This document shows positions 32,961 through 43,717 of a stretch of 64,000 bases of DNA, in pieces; within the stretch, counting starts at the first letter, position 1, and the number at the start of each line of letters is the position of its first letter. The DNA comes from Prorocentrum cordatum (lineage: Eukaryota > Sar > Dinophyceae > Prorocentrales > Prorocentraceae). The notes under the pieces were generated by a model. It was given only the letters and a program-made list of their open reading frames with translations, had not been told where the DNA came from and did not search any database. The stretch lies in the NCBI GenBank assembly GCA_963575745.1, contig CAUYUJ010015948.1, forward strand, positions 767,681 through 831,680. Reading direction: 5' to 3'. The position numbers were made by a program, and so were the translations under genes.

Positions 32961-33835
32961 GGTGCCCCAAGCAGTATAAACAAGACCCGCCCTTCATGCG
33001 TGAAACTGCTGCAAACTTTTGAAACGCATGCGCGCGGCACTAAGGCGACCGCCTCATCTTGAACAAGACTCGCCCTCCACCCTTGAAAGTTTTGCAAGCT
33101 TGAATCACGAATGTGCGCGGGGCTCATTCGGGAACCACATGTTGAAAAAGACCCACCCTCCATGTGTGAAGCTCTTGCAAACTTTAACCAACGATTGCGC
33201 ACGGCGAATCAAGCGAGAACCACATGTTGAACAACGACCCACCCTCCGCCCGTGCAACTCCTTTTTGAAACCAATGCGCGCGGCACTAAAATGGTAACCA
33301 CGATTTGAACAAGACCATCCGTGAAATCCTTGCAACCGTTACGACGAGCTTTGCGCAATGCTAAAACGAAAACCACATTTCGAAACGGATCCACCTTCCA
33401 TCCGTGAAACGCTTGCGAATGTTTCAAACGAACATGCACTGCGATAAAACGACAAACGACATTCAAACACGACCCGCCCTGCATCCGTGAAACCGTTTCT
33501 GTTTTGCTTGAAAACGAATGTTTACGGCGCTAAAACAATCATCACATGTTGACAAAGACCTGCCCTCCACCCGTGAAGTTCTGGTAAACGTGTAAACGAA
33601 TGTGCGCGGCGCTGAAGCGGGAACCACATTTTGCAAAAGACCGATCCTCCATCCGTGAAGCGGCCGAGAACTTTTGAAACGACTGTGCGTGGTGCTACGG
33701 CGACAGACACATATTGAATCATTGAAACCATTTCACACGTTTGAAAAACATATGCGCGGAAATTAAACGAGAAACACAATTTGGATAAGAGCCGCCCTCC
33801 ATCCGTGAAGCTCCTGCGAATTTTACCTAACAGCG
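32960..33835. repeat. 80-87-bp satellite, block 1 (~11 units)
   Basis: The marker CGCCCTCCATCCGTGAAA (with variants) occurs at about 32,990, 33,070, 33,153, 33,239, 33,313, 33,390, 33,475, 33,562, 33,644 and 33,801. Each unit continues with CTTTTGAAACGAATGTGCGC, GGCGCTAAAACGAGAACC and ACATGTTGAA. The same unit reappears at 35,515-35,750. Confidence 0.9.
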
Positions 33836-33924
33836 AAGACTGATAGGTTTCTAGTGGGGTCAAAAGAGAGCATCTTGACGCCCCAGGGGGGTGCGGGCCG
33901 CGGAAGTAGATTTAAGCAAACAGT

Positions 33925-34345
33925 TACACAGTTCGTGGTCTTCGAGGTCCCAGAACTCCATTCCCGGGCATGATTTTGAATGCCCGGAGCCAACTGTAGG
34001 CCACTTCGTGTTCTTCGAAATCCCAGAACTCCATTCCCGGGCCACATTTTGAATGCCCGGAGCCAACTGTAGGCCACTTCGTGCTCTTCGAGTTCCCAGA
34101 ACTCCACTCCCGGGCCACATTTTGAATGGCCGGAGCCAACTGTAGGCCACTTCGTGGTCTTCGAGTTCCCACAACTCCATTCCTGGGCATGATTTTGAAT
34201 GCCCGGAGCCAACTGTAGGCCACTTCGTGTTCTTCGAGTTCCCACAACTCCATTCCTGGGCATGACTTTGAATGCCCGGAGCCAACTGTAGGCCACTTCG
34301 TGTTCTTCGAGTTCCCACAACTCCATTCCCGGGCCACATTTTGAA
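33925..34345. repeat. 73-bp tandem repeat, six units
   Basis: Units start GGCCACTTCGTG and contain CCCAGAACTCCATTCCCGGG and TTTTGAATGCCCGGAGCC. The CTTCGTG marker is at ~34,004, 34,077 and 34,149, giving a 72-73-bp period. Units are about 90% alike, so this array is younger than the neighbouring ones. The sub-sequence TGCCCGG...CCGGGCA is partly self-complementary. Confidence 0.95.
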
Positions 34346-35312
34346 TGCTGAGGCAGGCTGATGCTGAGGCTGAGGCAGGCTGAGGCTGAGGCAGGCTGAG
34401 GCTGAGGCCGAGGCTGAAGGCAGACTGAGGCTGAGGCTGAGGCTGAGGCTGAGGCTGAGGCAGGCTGAGGCTGAGGCTGAGGCAGGCTGAGCTGAGGCAG
34501 GCTGAGGCTGAGGCTGAGGCTGATGCAGGCTGAGGCTGAGGCAGGCTGAGGCTGAGGCCGAGGCTGAAGGCAGACTGAGGCTGAGGCTGAAGCAGGCTGA
34601 GGCTGAGGCTGAGGCAGGCTGAGGCTGAGGCTGAGGCAGGCTGAGCTGAGGCAGGCTGAGGCTGAGGCTGAGGCTGATGCAGGCTGAGGCTGAGGCAGGC
34701 TGAGGCTGAGGCCGAGGCTGAAGGCAGACTGAGGCTGAGGCTGAGGCTGAGGCTGAGGCTGAGGCTGAGGCTGAGGCTGAGGCTGAGGCTGAGGCTGAGG
34801 CTGAGGCTGAGGCTGAGGCAGGCTGAGCTGAGGCAGGCTGAGGCTGAGGCTGAGGCTGAGCAGGCTGAGGCTGAGGCAGGCTGAGGCTGAGGCCGAGGCT
34901 GAAGGCAGACTGAGGCTGAGGCTGAAGCAGGCTGAGGCTGAGGCTGAGGCAGGCTGAGGCTGAGGCTGAGGCAGGCTGATGCTGAGGCAGGCTGAGGCTG
35001 AGGCTGAGGCTGATGCAGGCTGAGGCTGAGGCAGGCTGAGGCTGAGGCCGAGGCTGAAGGCAGACTGAGGCTGAGGCTGAAGCAGGCTGAGGCTGAGGCA
35101 GGCTGAGGCTGAGGCTGAGGCAGGCTGATGCTGAGGCAGGCTGAGGCTGAGGCTGAGGCTGATGCAGGCTGAGGCTGAGGCAGGCTGAGGCTGAGGCCGA
35201 GGCTGAAGGCAGACTGAGGCTGAGGCTGAAGCAGGCTGAGGCTGAGGCTGAGGCAGGCTGAGGCTGAGGCAGGCTGAGGCTGAGGCTGAGGCAGGCTGAG
35301 GCTGAGGCTGTG
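34346..35312. repeat. AGGCTG hexamer satellite with ~150-bp higher-order period
   Basis: Almost 1 kb of GAGGCT hexamers with regular variants. The variant CCGAGGCTGAAGGCAGACTG occurs at about 34,407, 34,557, 34,709, 34,889, 35,047 and 35,196, so roughly 150-180 bp form a higher-order unit. On the minus strand the hexamer keeps an Ala-Ser frame open, which explains a 494-codon frame across this and the 73-bp array. Confidence 0.95.
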
Positions 35313-35514
35313 ACTGCGACTGCCGTTGCCACTGCGACTGCCATCGCGAATTCGACTACCAGTGCGAGAACAGCATCATTCTACAACAGGATTATCATCT
35401 GAATCTTAAGGGGAATGCTTCCAGATATGCTCCTACACATCGCTGTTAGGTTGCTTTGCCGGGAAAATTGAAATCGAATGTGCTCGACACCAAGGCCATA
35501 CCCAGATTCTGAAT

Positions 35515-35750
35515 CAGACCCGCCCTCCATCGATGAAACTCATGAGAACTTTTAACACGAATGCGCGCGAGGCTAAAACGATAACCACATTCCGAAACGG
35601 CCCCACCCTCCATTTGGTACAGTTTGAAACGAATGTGCGCGGCGATAATGCAAGAAACACATGTTGAAAACGACCCGCCATCCATCCGTGACACTCTTTC
35701 AAACTTTGAAACGCATGTGCGCGGCGCGAATGCGAGGAACACATCTTCAA
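35515..35750. repeat. 80-87-bp satellite, block 2 (three units)
   Basis: The same family as 32,960-33,835: CGCCCTCCATCGATGAAACT at 35,521, a second marker at ~35,606 and CGCCATCCATCCGTGACACT at ~35,686, with GAATGCGCGC and AACACATGTTGAAAACG segments. It is separated from block 1 by the 73-bp and hexamer arrays. Confidence 0.85.
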
Positions 35751-35759
35751 ATTCAGGGG

Positions 35760-36577
35760 CCGGGGCCAGGGGCATCACTTCCAGGGGTGGTGCTGATATC
35801 ATTTCTCCGTAAAAATGGGAGGGCCGACATTTGCTTCCCAGGGTTATTCTGGAGCTATCAAGCAGCACATACTCATCTTCGAGCAACCATCCAAACACAC
35901 AGGCCGATTCGCGAGCAGAGGACCGCAAGGAGGAGGTGGAGGAGGATGAAGAGACACAAGTAGGGGTAATAATGAGAAGGGGGCAGGCTGAGTGAAGCGA
36001 GGAAGGAGGGAGGAGGGATTTGTGAGGAGAAGGAGAGGAAGATAAGGATGAGGAGGGAAGGAGGGAGAATGAGGAGATGGGAAGAATAGATAGGTCCCGC
36101 AAGTTGCGGCACCGCGCATCAACAAAGCTAGGGGGAAATGATGATGACAGGACGACCCTGGAACGTCTCTGAGACGCCCAGGAAGCGCTTCGAGCGTGTC
36201 CGACGACAATTAAATCTTCTGGCAGGGACCACCCGTAAGACGAGAGCACTACACGAACCAATTGGGTACAAACAGCTCGGCAATAGGTGAGAGCTGGCGA
36301 ATCCAGGGGATGGATGCAAGGGCGCCGCGGCCGTTGCAGAGCTTTTCAAAACGCTATGACAATCTCTGCAAGGGGATCTTTGCATCCTGATCCCCATGAC
36401 TCCGCCTCGTTGCCACCTCTCTTTTCTCGATGATCCTCAGAACATGTGTCAGCGCCAACGTGTGCTTGCCCATCGAAGCCCTTCAACCAAACGCAGGCGG
36501 TGTAGTTAATGAGGGCCGGCGTAGGCTGCATGCCATCGGAGGAGCCGAACGGGGTAAACAGACATACGCACATTGGA
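35760..36577. other. Spacer, includes a purine-rich (GGA)n stretch
   Basis: GGAGGA/GAAGGAGG runs at about 35,925-36,080, otherwise no repeat or gene seen. This is the region 3' of the RBR gene, and no polyadenylation signal can be assigned with confidence. Confidence 0.5.
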
Positions 36578-37741
36578 CTAGCACACGTCTTGAGGATCAT
36601 CGCCTTCCGCCCAGCCGAGCTCCCACGCGCAGGCGTAGTGCCGCGGCGTCCACGGCGACAAGCACACCCAGCACCACTCGCTGTGGCACTGCGTGCAGGT
36701 CATGTGGTTGCAGCCCGCCGACCTGATGATGTTCACGCCGCAAGTGGGGCACGCCTTGGCGCCGCCCGCGTCCGCGTTGCGGCCAGGAATGGCGAACCTC
36801 CCGCGGTGCTCCCGGCACGACTTGCCGTCGTGGCACCCTGCGTCGTCGCCGGGCGCCTCCCAGGGCAGCCCGCACACGAGGCACGAATCCAGCTCGCAGG
36901 CCTCGCAATGCACCCTCCGGATGTCGCGCCCGCTGTCCGTGGCCGGGGCGTAGAGGCCAGCGCGGCGGCCGACGGCCCACCCTCGCGGATTCCATGGGCT
37001 GCGGGGCTCGTGGGCGCTCTTCTGCTGCCGCATCTCTCTGGGCAGCACGTGCATGTGGTTGCACCCGTCCCCGGGGCAGCGCACCACGTCCTCCGAGCGC
37101 GCCGAGCACGTGGCGGCCACTCCGCACGATATCACCCACCGCTTGTAGGTGCGGGCCTTCCGGCGAGCCCGGTCGCCGGTCAGGTCACTGCCCCACAACG
37201 ACCACTGCTCCCGCCGGATGGCCGTCAACACGGTCCGGTCTGGCATTATGTCGTGGCACAGCGGGCACAGCATCTCTGGGCGGGCGTCATCGATCACGCT
37301 CTCCGCGTGGCGGCGCACGCAGGACCAGCACAGGCGGCCCCCACAGCAGGGCATCGTCGCTGTGTGCCAGGCAGTGAGGGGCACCTCCTCGGCACAGATC
37401 GAGCACGCCTCCAGGGTGCCCGTCGTCACCAGCTGCCGCAGGAAATCTGCCCACTCTTGCCGCAGCCAGGCCGTCGCGGCCAGCCGACCGATGTACGCCA
37501 CGACGAATCCGACGCCGCAAGCGACGCCCAGCACAGCGGTGACGCCGCCCAGCCGCAGCAGCTCCGGGTCAGGCTCCAGCAGGTGCACGCCTGAGCCGCG
37601 CAACCACTGCTCCATGGCGTCCAGCGGGGGGGAGGGGAGGCGGGATCGGCCGACGTCGGAGAGCTCGTCAGAAACGGCGGCCCTGGTGACGATCCAGATG
37701 ATACAGCACCTGGCCCTCTTTTTTGAATCAGAACACCTCAT
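36578..37741 (-). CDS. RBR-type (RING1-IBR-RING2) E3 ubiquitin-protein ligase
   Basis: A 387-codon intact frame. RING1 spans residues ~113-162 (ACSICAEE, PCCGGRLCWSCV, MLCPLC). The IBR spans ~206-313 (RCPGDGCNHMHVLP, HCEACELDSCLVCGLPW, ending GCHDGKSC). RING2 spans 331-371 (CPTCGVNIIRSAGCNHMTC then QCHSEWCWVC and HYAC). Cys344 in the GCNHM motif is at the position of the catalytic Cys that accepts ubiquitin from the E2 in RBR ligases, and the remaining zinc ligands are present. Residues ~64-90 (LGGVTAVLGVACGVGFVVAY) are a likely transmembrane helix, so the enzyme may be membrane-anchored. A second in-frame Met at residue 43 (37,615) precedes MEQWLRGSG and may be the true start, since residues 1-42 come from G-rich sequence. 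The ariadne-like domain order is clear, but no accessory domain follows RING2. The minus-strand frame has no interruption, unlike its neighbours. Confidence 0.88.
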   Translation of the reverse strand: MRCSDSKKRARCCIIWIVTRAAVSDELSDVGRSRLPSPPLDAMEQWLRGSGVHLLEPDPELLRLGGVTAVLGVACGVGFVVAYIGRLAATAWLRQEWADFLRQLVTTGTLEACSICAEEVPLTAWHTATMPCCGGRLCWSCVRRHAESVIDDARPEMLCPLCHDIMPDRTVLTAIRREQWSLWGSDLTGDRARRKARTYKRWVISCGVAATCSARSEDVVRCPGDGCNHMHVLPREMRQQKSAHEPRSPWNPRGWAVGRRAGLYAPATDSGRDIRRVHCEACELDSCLVCGLPWEAPGDDAGCHDGKSCREHRGRFAIPGRNADAGGAKACPTCGVNIIRSAGCNHMTCTQCHSEWCWVCLSPWTPRHYACAWELGWAEGDDPQDVC

Positions 37742-38380
37742 CGGCCTACTGGCTCCAGTTCACCATGTTCGTTCCTCCGCCCTGTGTGTGCTTACTGTCT
37801 GCTCAACCCCAACACAGCGAGACACATGATCGCTCGACCTCGAGTCACGCGGATGGTTGATCTGATTGTGCCCGGGTGCAAGACACATGACCATGTGCAT
37901 CACCGAGGAAGGACCCCTCACAACCCACAGACAACAATGGGTGGATCGTGGTGCTCGGTGACCTGCCCGTGACTTCTGTCCGACGCGCCCAAGCACTGCC
38001 TTCGCTGCTGTCGCCCCTGCCCCCCGGAACTGGCCTCAAGTCTCCTGAGCACCTTGCCCTGGATGGAAAGCGCGTCTGTGATCACAGTGGCTCTCACCAC
38101 CTGCAGCGCCAGGGGGCGCCGCCAGAGAGGACGGGGGAGAGGGCGGCGGGGGTGAGAAAGACGAGCGAGAGAGGAAAAGAGAGAGAGAGAGAGAAACAGA
38201 GAGAGAGAGAGAGAAAGATAAAGAAACACTGCAAATACGTAGCACCCCACAGTTGCGGATAAGAGTGAAGGGGGCGGCGGGAACGTCGGCAGTCTGCGAG
38301 GCTCTGAAGAAGCCCGCCGCAAGCGCCAAATTTTTACACAGATTCCACATCCAGCCCGCCGCAGGCGCCGATTTTTTAGC
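37742..38380. other. Spacer upstream of the RBR gene, with (GA)n
   Basis: No gene. A GAGAGAGAG tract with AAA/ACA interruptions occupies about 38,155-38,225. The sequence next to the gene (37,742-37,990) would hold its promoter, but no TATA-like or spliced-leader acceptor signal can be assigned. Confidence 0.5.
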
Positions 38381-38389
38381 TAAAGCAGT

Positions 38390-38670
38390 GTTGGTGGGTC
38401 GTGGGGTGGGTCGCAAGTGGGTCGCGAATGTGTCGCGGATGGGTCGCGGGTGGGTCGCGGGCCCGGTCGCGGATGGGTCGCGGATGGGTCGGGGGTGAGT
38501 CGCAGGTGGGTCGCGGATGGGTCGCGGGTGGGTCGCGGGCCGGGTCGCGGGCAGGGTCGCGGGTGGGTCGCGGGGTGGGTCGCGGGTGGGTCGCGGGTGG
38601 GTCGCGGGTGGGTCGCGGGTGGGTCGCGGGGTGGGTCGCGGGTGGGTCGCGGGCCAAGTCGCGGGGGAGA
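38390..38670. repeat. GGGTCGCGGGT minisatellite (10-11-bp unit)
   Basis: TGGGTCGCGGG units repeat about 26 times with small length changes. Three plus and three minus frames are open (GRGWVAG, RDPPATHP), all artefactual. Confidence 0.95.
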
Positions 38671-38679
38671 CGGGGGACG

Positions 38680-38990
38680 ACGCCAAACAACAACAACAAC
38701 CAGCAACAAGGAAAAACTGGTTTTCTGAGCCCCTTCCAATGGGGCGAGCTTCCCCGTCGCCCCTCACGGGAGGTACGCCGGGTTTCTGACGCCCCCTGTG
38801 GGGAACGCGGGGGGGGGGGCACCGCATCGCATCGCACCGGCTTCCGGGCCGGCCTCCAATGGGAATTGGTTCGATTGCCAGATCCCATCGAAGATGCTAA
38901 GGCGCCTGCAAGCGCCGAAACTTCCCAGGCCATGTCGTCTCCACGCAAGCTTGATAGATATATATATATATATATATATAGTTTGACACC
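38680..38990. other. Short unique stretch ending in a (TA)n tract
   Basis: No gene. (TA)n at about 38,952-38,980. Confidence 0.7.
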
Positions 38991-39004
38991 ATAAGGAGGA
39001 GTCC

Positions 39005-39690
39005 ATACGAATAAAAAATGTTACTCAATAGTCCTGACTAAGAGACTTGTAAACTCAGGAACCATTTTATGTAAAACCTTTACAGCATAACCCTTACTAG
39101 GGGACCTTAACCAATAATCATTAGCAAGGGACTCTTATTCAAAACTCCTTACTAAAAACCTGGATGGAAATGACCTGCTACAGGAATATCACTCAAGAGT
39201 CCTTCCTCAGAGAACAATCGTGGATAATCCTTACTGTGGGAGGTTCACTCAAAACTCCTTATTCTGAGAACCCAGATACAAAATCCTTGCTGTGGGAGTT
39301 TCTTTCAAAAATTCTTACTCGGAAAACCGAAAAATAATCATTACTATGGGAGTCTCTGTCACAAGTTCTTGCTGAAAGAACTGAACCTTTACTACGGGAC
39401 TCGCACTGAAGAGTCCTTTACTACGGGCACCTAAGGAAAGAACCTTTGCTGCGGGAGTATTTCTCAAGAGTCTTCACTCGGGGAAGCTTAATGAAGAATT
39501 CGACACATGGGAGAATTACTCACGAGTCCTTACGAGAAGAACCTGAATGAAGATCCCGGACCACGCGACTCTTACTCGATAGTCCTTACTAACAACACCA
39601 ATATGGAAACAAAAACAACCTTACTACGGGATTATCACACAAGGGTCGTTACTCAAAGCAACTTACATCAAAAACTTGACTCTACGGGAA
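39005..39690. repeat. ~60-bp degenerate tandem repeat, about 11 units
   Basis: Units contain CTTACTACGGGACTCTTACT, CAAGAGTCCTTACT and GAGAACCTGAA.-like segments. The TCCTTACT and ACTACGGGA words recur about every 55-65 bp with strong divergence. AT-rich and non-coding. Confidence 0.75.
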
Positions 39691-40700
39691 TACTGCGCCG
39701 ATCCGAAAGTTTCCCTAATTTCGTAACCGTGCTCGCCGCAACCATCTAGGGTGGCGCGCGCAGGATCAGACTCGCGGGGCCCGAGGGCGGACGGGGGCGA
39801 TGTCGCGAGGGCAGAGCCAGCGCGCCGATGGGCAGCCCAGCACCTCGTTTGGCCGAAGGCGCCCAGCACAATGCAAAAACAAAGCCTGACCCCCGCCCGG
39901 GGTCGCGGGACCGGGTTCCCCTTCCCAATTCAAAATTCTAAATCACAAGTGGTGTACTGACCCGAAAATGAGCAAACGGCATCGGACCTCCTCGAAAAAA
40001 GCTTCCGGGTTCGGTTATGCGACGACCCGAAAAGTTTACCGGCCGACCTTAATGTGGCCAAATCCCACGGGACTCGTGCCAACAAAAATTTCGGGTCCGG
40101 TTCGAACGACCCGAGAACTTACAAACCGCCTCGGACTCTTTGCAAAACCATAGTTCTCGTGGTCTTCGGGCCCACTCCGAAGAAACCGAACATGGGCGAA
40201 CCGCCTGGAACTTCCAATTAAAAACGGTTTCTCGGTGGTTCGGGGCTTCGTCCGAAGGAGCCGCCGATGGGCAAGCCGCTCAGAACTTCCTGCATAAGAA
40301 GCGGCTTCCCGGGTGAGCCATTGTCAACGCGCCCCGCGCAGGATCGGGATTCGCGCGGGGGCGCGGCTGCTCTCGCCTGTCCAGGGTGCATGCATTGCCG
40401 CGCCCTTCCAGCGTTGCGTTTGCGCTGCGTTCGCGCGGCGCCGTGCCTTCAAATCGGAATAAACTTTCGGAGCGTCGATGCACGGCTTCAGAATCCTTAG
40501 TGGGAGAATCTTGGTGCAGAATCCCACCAGCCCTCTGGGCATCGGTGGTTTAGGGCGTTCCCTCTTCCACCCCTCCCTCTTCCCCTTCGGGGAAGGGTTT
40601 ACCCCTCCCCCTACCCCCTCCCCGTGGACCTGGCTGGCTGGGCCACCAAGGGGTCAAGCATCATATTGAGGATCCGCAGCGCTAATATGATGCGAACTTG
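39690..40700. other. No gene; weak repeats with CGGGTTCGG / CCCGAA words
   Basis: From 39,960 to 40,270 words such as GACCCGAAAA, CGGGTTCGGT and ACAAACCGCC recur at irregular spacing. CGCGCAGGATC...GACTCGCG-like segments appear at ~39,757 and ~40,336, a possible old duplication. A CCCCTCCC-rich stretch lies at 40,565-40,625. No coding frame is supported. Confidence 0.45.
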
Positions 40701-40912
40701 GCGTGCTGATGGTAATGGCGATGATGATGACGGTGGCGCTGATGATGCCATTGATGTCGGTGGTCATGATGACGATGGCCATGATGTCGGTGGTCATGAT
40801 GACGGTGGTCATGACGACGATGGTCGTGATATCGGTGGTCATGGTGTCGCTGATTGCGCTGATGAGGTCGATGGTTATGATGGCGACTACGATGGTGGTG
40901 ATGGCGACTAAT
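40700..40912. repeat. GATGAC/GGTGGTCAT triplet-based repeat
   Basis: GATGACGGTGGTCATGATG-like units with triplet periodicity. The plus frame 40,624-40,911 reads Asp/Gly/His-rich (GGHDDDGHDVGGHDDGGHDD). This could bind metals if translated, but triplet repeats stay open by default and no start context or homology supports a gene. Confidence 0.7.
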
Positions 40913-41199
40913 TTTTCCGCTCGCAAGTGTCGCGGCGCCAGCTGCAGCGACGCCGCCTGGGCCTCAGACGGCGCGCCAGAGGCAGCGTCACGGGCGCGCC
41001 AGAGGCAATGACTCGGCCACGCCAGAGGCAGGTGTCTCGGGCAACCATCTCCTAGTGGAGGTCTTCCCAAGGGGTGCTCTTATTCTGCCCGCTTCCTGGG
41101 GGCGGTGAATTGTCGGGGCACGCCAGAGGCGGCGCATTCTGGCCGCTTCCTGAGGCCGCTTCCTGAGGGCGGTCAGTTGGCAGGCGCCCTTCGGCCGCT

Positions 41200-42075
41200 T
41201 CAGGCCGCCTCCTGAGGCCGCTTCGCGTTGGGGCGCGCTCGCCATGGCGGGGCGCGCCAGGGGCAGCCCCCGCGCCCGCTTCGCCCATGGCGGGGCGCGC
41301 CCGTGGCGGGGCGCGCTCCTCCTGCCGCGCCCAATTTCGCCCATGTGATGAGCATGCCTTTGTTGTCGGCCTTCTCGCGCCAGGCGAATTCGCCGGAGTG
41401 TCTGTCGAGGAAGTCCGTCAGCCCCCCAGGCGCCAAAAGCCTGTTGAACGTCTCGAACGCGCGCTCGTCGCGCCACCGCAACTTGCTGCGGGGAATCCGC
41501 GACGGATCGAACTCACCGCCGTGCGTTTTGAGAACGTCGCGGACTAGATCAACCAAGCGCGCGTCAGCGTCAGGCGCGTTAGCCTCCGAGCCCGCACCCT
41601 GGAGGCGCGCGGGGGCGCGCGCCGGCAGCGCGTGCCCGCCAGGGGCAGGGTCGGCGGCGGCGCCGGGCATGTTGGCCACGAGCTCGTCGGGCGGTACCCT
41701 CGAGCGCTTCGGTCGGAGCACAAACTGGCCTGGGTTTTCGCCGGCGAGCGAAGCGACGGCTCGGAGGCCAGCGAGTTCCGACGCTTCCTCTTTCGTCGCG
41801 CTTTCCCCTATCGCAACGAGCTGACGGCCATCTCCTGGCGCAAAGCTGTTCGGCAAAGTCAGGGTGCACCGCCAGCCCGCGCCAGTGGCAGCGTATTCCT
41901 TGCACTTGCTGACGGCTGGGACCAAAGCGCCTCCGTGCACTTGAGGGCGCGTCGAGGCGTGGTTATTCAGCGCGACGTGCCAAGTGATCTTCTTGTCGCT
42001 GACGCGTTGCTCCAGCAGGCGAGCTTCGACCGCTTCGACGCGCGCGGTCTCGAAGTTCGGCCGTTGCGCCGCCAT
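41200..42075 (-). CDS. dsRNA-binding-domain-like protein, 291 codons
   Basis: The frame starts MAAQRPNFETARVEAVEARL. Residues ~30-115 resemble a double-stranded RNA-binding domain: KITWHVALNNHASTR, CKEYAATGAGWRCTLTLP, then VAIGESATKEEASELAG and LRAVASL. The last two segments match the A-x-G-x(4)-K-x-x-A helix with Lys/Glu as in DRBMs. A second globular segment (RLVDLVRDVLKTHGGEFDPS, FLDRHSGEFAWREKADNKGM, LITWAKL) is of unknown family. The C-terminal ~45 residues (GCPWRAPPWRARP) come from copies and variants of the 12-bp CGCCAGAGGCAG motif, so the true stop may have been displaced by motif insertion. The frame is intact. Confidence 0.55.
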   Translation of the reverse strand: MAAQRPNFETARVEAVEARLLEQRVSDKKITWHVALNNHASTRPQVHGGALVPAVSKCKEYAATGAGWRCTLTLPNSFAPGDGRQLVAIGESATKEEASELAGLRAVASLAGENPGQFVLRPKRSRVPPDELVANMPGAAADPAPGGHALPARAPARLQGAGSEANAPDADARLVDLVRDVLKTHGGEFDPSRIPRSKLRWRDERAFETFNRLLAPGGLTDFLDRHSGEFAWREKADNKGMLITWAKLGAAGGARPATGAPRHGRSGRGGCPWRAPPWRARPNAKRPQEAA

Positions 42076-42299
42076 GGAGACCGCGCAGCGCGCGACGCGC
42101 CAGAGGCAGCGGCCTCGCGCGCGACGGAATAAGGCGAAATGAATGCGCTAGCGGCGAAGCGAGGAGCACTGAGTAGCAGCGGGCTCGAGCCGAAATGTGA
42201 CGGAACGCTGTGGCGAGGTCCTAATGGATTTTCGGAGTGATCTTGTTTCTTATGACTTCTCTTTACGGTGGTTCATCCCGATGCCGGCGACGTCGATTC

Positions 42300-42921
42300 T
42301 TATGACGACGACGACAAAGAGAAAACTAAACACGACCCTGGTCGCGTGTAGCCCCCCCTGGTCGCGTTTAGTTTTCTCCTGGTCGCGTTTAGTTTTTCCC
42401 TGGTCGTGGGGAGGAGGAAGGGGGGAAGGGGCGGCGACGCCGAAAGGGGCGACGACGACGACGACGACAACGATGACGACGACGACGACGGCCCAGGTGG
42501 CGACCTGGAGCGGCGGCGCGCTCCTCCTCCTCCTCGCGGCCAGGGAAGAACTAATCGCGACAAAAGAAAACTAAACGCGACCAGGGAAAACCAAACGCGA
42601 CCGCGGAGAAAACTAAACGCGACCAGAAGAAACTAGACGCGACCAGGGGCAACTAAACACGGCCACGCGAAAACTAAACGCAACCAAGGGAGAACTAAAC
42701 GCGACCAGGAGAAAACTAAACCCAACCAAGGAAGAACTAGACCCGACCAGGGCAAAGCTAGACCCGACCAGATGACAAACTAGACCCGACCAGAGAGACA
42801 ACTAAACCAGGCCATGAGAAAAAAACTATACCCGATCAGGAAAAAAAATCCCGACCAGGAAACAACTACGCCCGACCATGGGAAAACTAAACCCGGCCAG
42901 GGGAAACTAAACCCGGCCATG

Positions 42922-42963
<42 letters not shown>

Positions 42964-43717
42964 TGTATAATAGACCCGACAAGGGGGGGGGGGGGGAACT
43001 AGACCCGACCAGGAAAAAAAACTAAACCCGACCAGGGGAAAACTAGACCCGACCAAAGGAAAACAAAACCCGAGCAAACAACAACTAGACCCGACCAAGG
43101 AACAACTAAACCCGACCGCAGGAAAAACTAGACCCGACCAAAAGAAACTAACCCCACCAAGGGAAAACTAAACCCGACCAACGGAAAAACTAAACCCGAC
43201 CAACGGAAAAACTAAACCCGACCAGGGGAAAACTAGACCCGACCATGGAAAAACTAGACCCGGCAACCAAGCCCGACCAAAGGAAAAACTAGACCCGACC
43301 AGGGGAAAAAACTAGACCCGACCAGAGAAACAAAAACTACACCTGGCCACAAAAAACTAAACCCGACCAAGGGAACAATATACCAGACCAGGGGGCAACT
43401 AAACCCGATCAGGGGAAACGTAAACCCGACCGACGGACAAAACTAGACCCGACCAAAAGGAACCTAGACCCGACCAAGGGAAAACTAAACCCGGCCATAG
43501 AAAAACTAAACCCGACCAAAAGAAAACTAAACCCGACCAGGGGAAAACTAGACCCGACCAAAAGACAACTAGACCCGACCGCAGGAAAAACAAGACCGAC
43601 CAATGGAAAAGTAACCCCGACCACGGAACAACTATACCCGACCACAGAAAAACTAAACCAGGCCAAAGGAACAACTAAACCAGACCACCAGAAAACGAAC
43701 GCCGACCAACAAAAAAT
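42300..43717. repeat. Telomere-like minisatellite, block 1 (~20-bp unit)
   Basis: Degenerate units close to AAAACTAAACCCGACCAGGG or AAAACTAGACCCGACCAAGG, 18-25 bp each, for 1.4 kb. The left part (42,300-42,700) has TAAACGCGACC variants and includes a short (GAC)n at ~42,450-42,490; a (TA)n tract is at 42,918-42,966. TAAACCC in the unit is a permutation of the telomere heptamer CCCTAAA. Confidence 0.95.

Noticed and set aside
33860-35344. 494-codon minus frame rich in Ser-Ala (ASASACLSLSLSLPQPQP)
   Set aside because: It is the translation of the AGGCTG hexamer and the 73-bp array. Hexamers keep any stop-free frame open, there is no non-repetitive protein sequence, and similar frames exist in other phases.
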